Positions 7,862 to 14,773 of a stretch of DNA of 16,133 bases are shown one piece after another. A program made the translations under genes and the position numbers. The notes beneath the pieces are model-generated. The model had not been told where the DNA came from. It did not search any database and saw nothing but the letters and a program-made list of their open reading frames with translations. Each line of letters starts with the position of its first letter. Position 1 is the stretch's first letter. Location of the stretch: assembly GCA_026982915.1 (NCBI GenBank), contig JALWQU010000139.1:1-16133 (forward strand). The letters are read 5' to 3'. The stretch comes from Candidatus Altimarinota bacterium. GTDB taxonomy: Bacteria; Patescibacteriota; Gracilibacteria; UBA4473.

Positions 7862-7874
7862 AATAGATAAAAAA
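7862..7874 (-). promoter_or_regulatory. Shared leader element, copy before the DsbA-like gene
   Basis: On the minus strand TTTTTTATCTATT (13 bases) lies 16 bases before the ATG of the DsbA-like gene and is followed closely by ACCATCTT. The identical 13-mer, followed by ACCACTT, lies at 14168-14180 before the Met/His lipoprotein gene. It may be a promoter or regulatory element shared by two transcript starts. A/T richness makes chance sharing possible. Confidence 0.3.
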
Positions 7875-7898
7875 TAGTTAGTTAAGATTTTTTGAACT

Positions 7899-8744
7899 TT
7901 ATTCAATAATTATTTGGCCCTTCATATCCGAATGACCAACGCCACAAAGATTATTACAGGTAAAGGGGAAAGTGCCTTTTTGAGAAGTATCGAGTAGTAA
8001 TTCTTCATTACCATTCTGATTGAGTTTGGGGATTCGAATACCGTGTGTTGTATCAAGATTCTCAATTTTTAGTAAAACTTTTTCACCTTGTTTTACGCGT
8101 ATTTCATGGGTGCTAAATTCATACATTTTAGCCGATATATTGATCACGCGAGGAGGGGATTGATCGTCCTGAAGTATTTCTCTTTTGGTTGTTTTGGCTT
8201 CTTGCTTCATTTCAGATTTATCCCAGGCTAATTTTCCTCCGGCTAAATCATAGGCTTCCATAAACCCTAAATCATCAAATATTTGAAGCCCCTTTCCTGA
8301 TCGATTCCCACTACGGCAGTAGATTAGATATTTTTTATTTCGATCGAGCTTGCTGATTTTATCCTTGAAATTCTCGTTATAAAAATCAATTTCAAGGGCA
8401 TCCTCAAATATTTTCCCCTCGGCGATTTCCTGAGGTGTCCGAACATCAATGACGGTCATTTCGCCGGTATCATAAAGTTCTTGAAAAAGTGTTGGGTCAA
8501 CCGCAGTAAAGTTTAGAATCGTCGGAATAATGCCGTAAAGAGGTTTTTCTACCATGGGTAAAACCGATTTAACCGTATTCTCAGAGACTTCAGTTGATGG
8601 AGTTTCAAGAAGAGGGGACTTATTTCCCGTATTATTACTACACCCAACCACGAGTAGAGGAATCGCCATAATGAGTAATAATCGAAGGCTTTGTAATGGT
8701 TTCGTGATAACCATACCTTTGGAGTCGAATGAGTTTTGTTTCAT
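7899..8744 (-). CDS. Lipoprotein with rhodanese domain fused to a CuA-type cupredoxin domain
   Basis: The 281-residue protein has a lipobox ending at C35 (PLLVVGC), a rhodanese domain at about 80-175 with active-site C143 in YCRSGNRSG, and a C-terminal cupredoxin at about 197-281. The cupredoxin carries H234 and C263-x3-C267-x3-H271-x2-M274, the ligand spacing of the binuclear CuA centre of cytochrome oxidase subunit II and nitrous oxide reductase; the Glu usually between the cysteines is Asn265. A rhodanese moves sulfane sulfur through a persulfide on its Cys, so the fusion places a persulfide-forming thiol beside a copper centre on the outer face of the membrane. It starts inside the RND stop (ATGA overlap); Met11 is a possible alternative start with a more usual lipoprotein signal. 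The domain calls are strong; the combined function is unknown to me. Confidence 0.85.
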   Translation of the reverse strand: MKQNSFDSKGMVITKPLQSLRLLLIMAIPLLVVGCSNNTGNKSPLLETPSTEVSENTVKSVLPMVEKPLYGIIPTILNFTAVDPTLFQELYDTGEMTVIDVRTPQEIAEGKIFEDALEIDFYNENFKDKISKLDRNKKYLIYCRSGNRSGKGLQIFDDLGFMEAYDLAGGKLAWDKSEMKQEAKTTKREILQDDQSPPRVINISAKMYEFSTHEIRVKQGEKVLLKIENLDTTHGIRIPKLNQNGNEELLLDTSQKGTFPFTCNNLCGVGHSDMKGQIIIE

Positions 8745-11700
8745 GATTTTTGTTTATTAAGTGCTTTCCTAACGGGTTTTTCCCCAAAAAGGGCGAACAT
8801 TCCTGGTCGAATAATAATCTCTACTAAGGTTGAAGTCAAAAGTCCTCCAAACATAACAACTGAGAGCGGATAAAGTAATTCTTTACCGGGTTCGTCGGCA
8901 GCTAGTATTAAAGGCAAAAGGGCCAGCATAGAAGTAAGGGCCGTCATCAGCATGGGGGAAATTCGCGAAAGACTTCCTTCAACAATCATTTCTTCTCCAA
9001 AAGGAATATTTTCTTCCGTTGCCATAAAAATCCAACGCTCAATCAAGAGAATTCCGTTTCGAGCGGCTAACCCAAATATAGCAATCAGTCCGACAAGACT
9101 CGCGAGAGAAATAACATTATCCGTAAGATAGATCGCGATCATCGCTCCGAGGTAAACGACCGGGACATTGCCTATTGTTTGAAAAACAAGATTCCAGGAT
9201 TTAAATTTATAAAATAAGGCCCCTAGAATCCCCATAAAAGCAAGAATAGAGAAAAGCATAAGTCGTTGTGATGATTCTTTTTGTGATTTATAAGTTCCTT
9301 CATAACTGACAAAGTAGCCTGTTGGAATTTCTAATTCTGACTCAACTTTTTGCCTTAGCGCTTCAACAATGGTTACGGAGTCGCCATCGAGTATCCCAGA
9401 ACTAACAACGGTTCGTCGTTGTCCGTTGTCATGAGAAATAGTATTTCGCCCTTCGGTGATATTTATTTCCACTATTTGACTGAGGGAGATCGTTTGTCCA
9501 TTGGGGGCTAGTATGGGGGTTTTTTTCAGATCTTCTGGTGATTCTATCAGATTCGGATCTAACCGAAGTTTTAAATCAAAGGCTCTGTTGCCCTCTAAAA
9601 TAGTACCAATTTCAGCTCCATTTAAAGCGGTTTCAATAATTTCCGTAACCGCTCCAAAAGTGAATCCAAATTTTACAAGCTGATCTCGGTTAGGAATTAT
9701 TTCTATTTGAGGAACGCCTATTTCTTGTTCTACAACAGGATTAAGGGTGCCTGTTATGGTTACTAATAAGCTTTGTACTTGCTGGGCAATTTTTTGATTT
9801 TCGTCTAGATCGGGTCCAAAAACTTTGATAACAATAGGCGCTCGAACGCCGGATAAAATATGCTCTATTCTATGAGAAATAGGCTGTCCAATAGAGACAT
9901 TCGCCCCAGATAAATCAATTTTAGCGATTACTTTTTTTAGGTTGGCGATAATCTCATTTTTATCCATAGTTTCATCAATATCTACTTCGTATTCAGAAGT
10001 ATTGACGCCATTCGCATGCTCGTCATCTTCAGCTCTACCCGTTCTTCGTGCCGTTTGTTTAACACCTTCAACCGATAAAAAAGCCGTGTCTAATTTTTGA
10101 CCAATTTCATTTGATTTTGTAAGACTTGTACCGGGGGGAAGCGCTACTCCAATAGTAAGGGTTCCTTCATTAAAAGGTGGCAAAAACTCTTTACCGGCTT
10201 GGAGAACAAGTCCAAAGGTAAAAATAGCCGAAAGGATGGCTACCCCAATCCCTATTTTTGCATTTCGAATAGACCATCGAATAATAGGCTCAACTCCTTT
10301 TTTAATAATACGAACAATCCATGTTTCTTTATTTTCGGTAATAAGCTTTGAATTTGGTAATAAATAATAACCCAGAATAGCGGTAATAGACATCGCCACA
10401 ACCGTTGAAACCATTAGGACTAATATATACGCAATCCCGAGTGGAGCGAGTAATCTTCCTTCGATACTAGAAAGTGCGAAGAGGGGAAGGAAAACCAAAA
10501 CGACGAGAATTGTCGAAAAAATGATAGAGCCTCGTACCTCATTTAAAGCCTTGATAATAGTATCTGAAATGGATATTTTTAGATTTTTCTTACGACGAAT
10601 TTTTAACCACCGAATCATATTTTCAACCGTTACAACAGCATCATCAGTAAGGCTTCCAATAGCGACGGCAAGACCTCCAAGGGTCATGACATTGAGTGAA
10701 ATACCAAACCATTGCAGTATCACAATAGCCGTAACAAAAGAGAAGGGGAGTACGAAAAGCGTAATCCCAACCGCTCGAAAGTTACCGAGAAATAAAAGCA
10801 GGATAAGTGTTACCAAAATACCCGCATCTCGGGCCGCCCCTACCACATTTTTAATACCATTTTGTATGAATTTTGTCTGCGTGAATAGGCGTGGATGAAT
10901 TTTTACTTTGCCCTCAAGGCTTTGTTGTAATTCAGCAAGTGTAGCGTCAATTTTTTTGGATAATTCAAGGGTATTTTGGCCTGGTTGTTTCGTGATAGAC
11001 ATGATAACCCCTCTAAATCCATTGACCGTAGCATCGCCGCGAGGTGCCGGGACTCTGGATTTACTGACGGTAGCAACATCTTTTAAGAGGATAAGCACGC
11101 CGTCTCTTTCCGCGATAGCGGTATTGGCAATTTCATCAAGATTCGCGGTTCTAGCCGTAATTCGAACGGGGTATTCTAGTTCATCGGTGACGACAAAATT
11201 CCCACTTTTGTTTTCAACAATCCCCTCTAATTCTTCGAGGATTTCATTGAGGTTCAAGCCAACAGCGGCTAGTTTTTGAGGATTTATCTGGATTTGATAC
11301 TGCGTAAAATCACCACCAATATTATTTATACGGGCAATTCCTGGGATAGTTAATAGTTTTTGCTTGATAGTGAAATCGGCTAAATTTCTTAGCTTTTTCA
11401 TATCTATATCAGGCGAATCAGTAGTAACACCCACCAATTGGATTTCCCCCATAAGCGAGGAAATTGGTCCAAGAGTCGCACTAGCGCCTTCTGGTAAGTC
11501 TACCGCGTTTAATTTTTCGGCTACAATTTGCCTGGCACGATATATTTCAGCATCCCAGTCAAATTCAACAAAAATAAGGCTTAATCCGTTTCCCGAAACA
11601 GATCGAACTCGTTCAACTTTTGGGGCGCCATTCATAATCGCTTCAATAGGGGTTACGACGAGTAATTCAATTTCCTCAGCAACAAGGCCTTCCGATTCTG

Positions 11701-11923
11701 TAAAGATTGTCACGGTGGGTCTATTAAGATCGGGTAAAATATCAACGGGAGCGGTGTAAGTTTGCCATATACCATAAGCAAAGAGTACAAAACTTGATAG
11801 GAGCAAGCTCCATCGATTTTTTAAGATATTACCTAAGAATTTTTCAAAAATAGTTTTTTGCTCCGTTTTTGTTTTTCCTTGAGAAGCAGGAGGGGCTTCT
11901 GTTTTATGTAATTTTGAAGTCAT
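8741..11923 (-). CDS. Heavy-metal efflux RND transporter (CusA/CzcA family)
   Basis: At 1060 residues this is a full-length RND pump: a first membrane helix near 38-56, a large outer domain, a helix group from about 355 to 545, a second outer domain, and a final helix group from about 890 to 1045. Helix 4 carries GGLAVAIGSLTDDAVVTVEN with D427, D428 and E434, the acidic proton-relay region of heavy-metal (HME) RND pumps. RND pumps take ions from the outer face of the membrane, or from the adaptor, and drive them outward with proton influx. The IGxLxDDAVVxVEN form differs from classical CzcA (IVDGAVV) and CusA (MVDAA), so the metal is uncertain; copper or silver is favoured by the neighbours. 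It lies 12 bases after the adaptor gene and ends TGA inside the next start. Confidence 0.93.
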   Translation of the reverse strand: MTSKLHKTEAPPASQGKTKTEQKTIFEKFLGNILKNRWSLLLSSFVLFAYGIWQTYTAPVDILPDLNRPTVTIFTESEGLVAEEIELLVVTPIEAIMNGAPKVERVRSVSGNGLSLIFVEFDWDAEIYRARQIVAEKLNAVDLPEGASATLGPISSLMGEIQLVGVTTDSPDIDMKKLRNLADFTIKQKLLTIPGIARINNIGGDFTQYQIQINPQKLAAVGLNLNEILEELEGIVENKSGNFVVTDELEYPVRITARTANLDEIANTAIAERDGVLILLKDVATVSKSRVPAPRGDATVNGFRGVIMSITKQPGQNTLELSKKIDATLAELQQSLEGKVKIHPRLFTQTKFIQNGIKNVVGAARDAGILVTLILLLFLGNFRAVGITLFVLPFSFVTAIVILQWFGISLNVMTLGGLAVAIGSLTDDAVVTVENMIRWLKIRRKKNLKISISDTIIKALNEVRGSIIFSTILVVLVFLPLFALSSIEGRLLAPLGIAYILVLMVSTVVAMSITAILGYYLLPNSKLITENKETWIVRIIKKGVEPIIRWSIRNAKIGIGVAILSAIFTFGLVLQAGKEFLPPFNEGTLTIGVALPPGTSLTKSNEIGQKLDTAFLSVEGVKQTARRTGRAEDDEHANGVNTSEYEVDIDETMDKNEIIANLKKVIAKIDLSGANVSIGQPISHRIEHILSGVRAPIVIKVFGPDLDENQKIAQQVQSLLVTITGTLNPVVEQEIGVPQIEIIPNRDQLVKFGFTFGAVTEIIETALNGAEIGTILEGNRAFDLKLRLDPNLIESPEDLKKTPILAPNGQTISLSQIVEINITEGRNTISHDNGQRRTVVSSGILDGDSVTIVEALRQKVESELEIPTGYFVSYEGTYKSQKESSQRLMLFSILAFMGILGALFYKFKSWNLVFQTIGNVPVVYLGAMIAIYLTDNVISLASLVGLIAIFGLAARNGILLIERWIFMATEENIPFGEEMIVEGSLSRISPMLMTALTSMLALLPLILAADEPGKELLYPLSVVMFGGLLTSTLVEIIIRPGMFALFGEKPVRKALNKQKS

Positions 11924-11935
11924 TATAGAGGGCGT

Positions 11936-13654
11936 TTAAGAATTAAGTTTAGTATTGATTTCTAAATCATTTTCCAATTTAACCGGTGTTTTTATGATAA
12001 GCCATTCATTGCCGGTTAAGCCTTGAGCCACAAAAGCTTTTCCGCCATAAATATAGGCTATTTCAATTTCAATACGCTCGGCTTCTACTTTATCATTGAC
12101 GATCCAAACCGCCGTTGGTGATCCCGATAAGGTTACCGCTTTCTCCGGAATAACGATATAATCCTCATCACCATTAAAAATAGGTAGTTCAACTCGGACA
12201 TTCATGTGGGCTAAAATTTTGGCATTAGCGTCATCATTCGCTAAATCGGCCTCAATAAGAATGGTTTGCGTTTCTGGGTCGATAGAGGGGGCGATACGAG
12301 CAATTTTAGCTTTGTATTTTTGGGAGGGAGCGGAGCTGGGAGAAAAAAGGATCTCTTTATCTTTTTCGATAAAAGGAAATTGTGATTCTGTTACGAAAAA
12401 CCTAATAAATTTATGGGAACTATCCACGATAGAATAAATAGGTTTATCGCCGCCAACAGAATCCCCAATATTTAGATGCCTTTTGGTTATTTTCCCCGAA
12501 AAAGGCGCTCGAACATAAGCCCCAAAACCTAATTGTTGACTAATGGATCTCATTTCAGCTTGCTTTTGTTCTCGTTCAATATCTAGTTCAAAAGAAGAAA
12601 ATTTTCTATTTTTTTCAAGAGAAATAGTTTCATTTGTAGCCACAATTGATCGCTGTGTATTACTAATAAGTAACCGCTTTTTTTCAGCCTCAAGGGTCTT
12701 TATTTCATTTTGATTATCCAGTGCTTCTGTCAAAACTTCACTTAAATGATCTACGGCTTCATCAAGATCTATCCTTATAGCCTGGTAAATTTCTTTGGAC
12801 TGTTGGTTCGGTCGAGCCTGACTTGCGAGTTGTCGCACATCATTCCCAAAACGCAATATATCCGTAACTTTGACGGCATTAGGATCTTCTCGGAATATTC
12901 GATAAAAAGCTATGAATTCTTGTTCTACCACACGAACTTTACTCTGCGCGATACTATCGGTGGTGAAAAAACCAGATCGACGAAAGCTTGAGGGAGAGGT
13001 TAGCTGCTCCCTTTCTAGAAAAGATGAGTCGGTAAAAAGAAAACGAGACATAACATCCAAAGCATCACGAATTCCATTCTGAAAGGCAAATGCCTGAACT
13101 TCTACTTTCGTACCAATGATTTCGATTTGTGCGGCAATTTTTTCTGCTTCGGCTAAATTTTCTTGTTTTGTTGCTTCAAGGTTCTTTTGGGCGGTCTGAA
13201 TCTCGGTTACAATTGGTAAATCTTCATCTTGCTCATCGATCCGCCATTGTCTTTTTTGTAAGATCTCAAGCTCTTTTTTCTTGAGTTGAAATTCAGATCG
13301 TAGTTGAGCTTGGTCTTTATCGGGTAATAATATCGCGACAATTTGACCTTTCTCGACAAAATCCCCGAGATCAACCTTCATTTCAGAAATAATACCGTCT
13401 CTTGAGGCAAAAATATCAGAAGTATACTTGGGCAATACTTTCCCGGTAGCTTCTACATTCGGAATAGCCTCGTCCAAGGAGGTAGATTTCACGACAGTGA
13501 CAACGGGATATTTACTTTTAGCTGACACAATAGATTCACTTTCTTCCCCGCCACTGCCATGACCGGGACTTGCCAGGATTATTTGAGTGTTAAAGTAGAG
13601 AAGTAGAGCTATTGCTAGCCCTTTTTTAGGGTAATTTAAATATTGGTAGTTCAT
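11936..13654 (-). CDS. RND membrane-fusion/adaptor protein with a very long helical insertion (CusB-like)
   Basis: The 572-residue protein has a signal peptide (about 11-29), then GHGSGG. A first half-lipoyl motif lies at about 68-110 (DGIISEMKVDLGDFVEKGQ), a long helical region at 113-375, the second half-lipoyl at 379-412 (VRAPFSGKITKRHLNIGDSV), and beta-barrel and membrane-proximal domains to the end. This is the adaptor that joins an RND pump to its exit channel. Usual adaptors have about 350-450 residues; the roughly 260-residue insertion between the lipoyl halves is longer than a simple coiled-coil hairpin and includes a separate-looking helical part at about 180-315. It lies 48 bases after the Met/His lipoprotein gene and 12 before the pump gene. 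Family is confident; the insertion's role is not known. Confidence 0.88.
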   Translation of the reverse strand: MNYQYLNYPKKGLAIALLLYFNTQIILASPGHGSGGEESESIVSAKSKYPVVTVVKSTSLDEAIPNVEATGKVLPKYTSDIFASRDGIISEMKVDLGDFVEKGQIVAILLPDKDQAQLRSEFQLKKKELEILQKRQWRIDEQDEDLPIVTEIQTAQKNLEATKQENLAEAEKIAAQIEIIGTKVEVQAFAFQNGIRDALDVMSRFLFTDSSFLEREQLTSPSSFRRSGFFTTDSIAQSKVRVVEQEFIAFYRIFREDPNAVKVTDILRFGNDVRQLASQARPNQQSKEIYQAIRIDLDEAVDHLSEVLTEALDNQNEIKTLEAEKKRLLISNTQRSIVATNETISLEKNRKFSSFELDIEREQKQAEMRSISQQLGFGAYVRAPFSGKITKRHLNIGDSVGGDKPIYSIVDSSHKFIRFFVTESQFPFIEKDKEILFSPSSAPSQKYKAKIARIAPSIDPETQTILIEADLANDDANAKILAHMNVRVELPIFNGDEDYIVIPEKAVTLSGSPTAVWIVNDKVEAERIEIEIAYIYGGKAFVAQGLTGNEWLIIKTPVKLENDLEINTKLNS

Positions 13655-13702
13655 TTTATATATTATTAAAAAATATTAAGTTCTTAGAGGATATTTTTTG
13701 AT

Positions 13703-14152
13703 TTAATCTCGGTGAGGAGGGAGATTACTGTCATCGTGATCATCTTTTTTGGGTTCATCATGTGGTTTTACATCGGTATTGCCTACATGATGTCCGGCAG
13801 ATTTTTTTTCTGTTTTTTCTTCGCCATGATCATCCGTCATTCCTTCTTTGTGGGCATGACTTTTTTCTGATTTTTCATCGTGATGATTCGGCGTTGTGTC
13901 ACTATCATCGTGTGGTTTTTCACAATTACCCATCCAGACGCCATCGGCTTTTTGACGGCAAGTTGGATCGATTTTATCCTCCATTTTTTTATCCATAGAC
14001 TTCATGTCCATGTTTTTCATCATTTGAGAGGGCACCTTGTTTTCTTTTTCAGCGTTAATTTTTGCATTATCGGAACAAGCAACAATGATGAGCGCTATAG
14101 GAAGAATTAAGAGCTTCTTGCTGTTTTTGAAGTTGAATTTGTTGTATTTCAT
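13703..14152 (-). CDS. Met- and His-rich metal-binding lipoprotein
   Basis: The 149-residue protein has a lipoprotein signal with lipobox ending at C26 (LIIVAC). The mature part begins with a Met-rich stretch (M44, M45, M48, M50, M53, M57), then C65 and C77 around GVWMGNC, then a low-complexity Asp/Glu/Lys/His tail with eleven histidines among residues 81-147. Met clusters bind Cu(I) or Ag(I) and His clusters bind Cu(II) or Zn(II), so this is a plausible surface metal sponge or chaperone feeding the adaptor and pump encoded next, much as CusF does for CusBA, though I see no CusF fold. No named family is recognised. The start follows a leader with an inverted repeat and the 13-base shared element; a terminator lies upstream, so this may be the first gene of the main transcript. 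Confidence 0.75.
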   Translation of the reverse strand: MKYNKFNFKNSKKLLILPIALIIVACSDNAKINAEKENKVPSQMMKNMDMKSMDKKMEDKIDPTCRQKADGVWMGNCEKPHDDSDTTPNHHDEKSEKSHAHKEGMTDDHGEEKTEKKSAGHHVGNTDVKPHDEPKKDDHDDSNLPPHRD

Positions 14153-14167
14153 GATTTTAAAAGTGGT

Positions 14168-14180
14168 AATAGATAAAAAA
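14168..14180 (-). promoter_or_regulatory. Shared leader element, copy before the Met/His lipoprotein gene
   Basis: This is the second exact copy of TTTTTTATCTATT on the minus strand, 15 bases before the ATG at 14152, followed by ACCACTT. The other copy is at 7862-7874. Together with the inverted repeat just upstream it could mark the promoter/operator of the main metal transcript; no clear -35/-10 pair can be assigned here. Confidence 0.3.
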
Positions 14181-14188
14181 GGTAAGCC

Positions 14189-14210
14189 TAAAGTCTTGTT
14201 TTCGACTTTA
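14189..14210. promoter_or_regulatory. Inverted repeat, candidate operator
   Basis: TAAAGTC (14189-14195) and GACTTTA (14204-14210) form a perfect 7+7 inverted repeat with an 8-base spacer. It lies between the upstream terminator and the start of the Met/His lipoprotein gene, where a regulator of the metal series would be expected to bind. It does not match CsoR or CopY operator patterns known to me. It could also be a small RNA hairpin. Confidence 0.35.
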
Positions 14211-14219
14211 TTCAGCTAT

Positions 14220-14273
14220 AAAAAAAACCTTCTGATATTTTTTGAAATAACTCAAAAAAACATAATGAAGGTT
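14220..14273 (-). terminator. Rho-independent-like terminator after the small secreted protein gene
   Basis: On the minus strand AACCTTC (14273-14267) pairs with GAAGGTT (14232-14226). Inside it TTTTTTGA (14259-14252) pairs with TCAAAAAA (14245-14238) around a 6-base loop. The outer stem runs directly into eight T residues (14227-14220). It begins 16 bases after the TAG stop of the 121-residue gene. The stems are A/T-rich, so strength is uncertain, and attenuation rather than full termination is possible. Confidence 0.5.
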
Positions 14274-14289
14274 CAGTATAGATTAGATT

Positions 14290-14655
14290 CTACAATAAGA
14301 GTCTTATGGAGTTTAGAGAAAGATAGTGTGGTCGGAGGTTATTTGGTGGTGCTGTGTAGACAACCCGTTTAAGTGGTTTCGGAATAGTTTTATAAACTAA
14401 AAAATTAAGACTTTCAGGTAATACTTTTCCGAGAATAAGCTGGGAGCTATGATTTTGTGAAAAAAAGGACAAAAATAGATCCTTTTCATTATGGCACTCC
14501 GATTGGGTATCGGTGGTATGATGATTACTGGTGATTTCCTTTTGTGTATCAACATGATTTACCACAAAGGCTTCCACGCAGTGTGAGAAATTTCCCAAAA
14601 GCCCTACGACAATGAAGAGAGAAAGGAAATGGCGAATCAAATATCTTAATTTCAT
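14290..14655 (-). CDS. Small secreted His-containing protein, unknown family
   Basis: The 121-residue protein begins with a signal-like segment (MKLRYLIRHFLSLFIVVGLLG) followed by SHC (H25, C26). The mature part carries H34, H45-H46, C54-H55 and H69, then a proline-containing tail (PKP, APPNNLRPH) ending SIRLLL. I do not recognise a named family. In general build, a short exported His/Cys protein with a Pro-rich tail at the head of a metal-efflux cluster, it resembles CzcI/DUF2946-type proteins, but no sequence match is claimed. A weak AAGG lies about 12 bases before the ATG. A terminator follows its TAG stop, so it may be a separate, possibly sensing, unit. Real coding status is supported by the signal peptide and fit with its neighbours. 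Confidence 0.55.
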   Translation of the reverse strand: MKLRYLIRHFLSLFIVVGLLGNFSHCVEAFVVNHVDTQKEITSNHHTTDTQSECHNEKDLFLSFFSQNHSSQLILGKVLPESLNFLVYKTIPKPLKRVVYTAPPNNLRPHYLSLNSIRLLL

Positions 14656-14773
14656 TTTTTAAAACCTTAAACAATAAAAATTAAAAGAAAAGGGTAAAAT
14701 CTAGTATTTTAGGAAAAACTTTTTGATGAGATATTGATTTACTGTTTACCAAAATATTCAGCCTACGGCCCCT

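Noticed and set aside
8741..8744. Possible reassignment of UGA to glycine, as in some Patescibacteria
   Set aside because: Long genes such as the 1060-residue pump have no in-frame TGA, and TGA serves as stop at the pump (ATGA overlap with the next start), the CDF gene and the PsiE gene.
10521..11759. Plus-strand open frames of 123-131 residues opposite the RND pump
   Set aside because: They lie opposite a clearly coding gene, have Ser/Arg/Thr-rich translations with no domain features, and are shadows of its codon pattern.
13762..14110. His/Phe-rich plus-strand frames opposite the Met/His lipoprotein
   Set aside because: Their composition is the mirror of the GAT/CAT-rich codons on the real strand; the minus frame has a lipobox and operon position.
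14761..14773. Short GC-rich stretch after the ABC-F stop as a terminator
   Set aside because: Only a three-base stem could be formed and no T-run follows.
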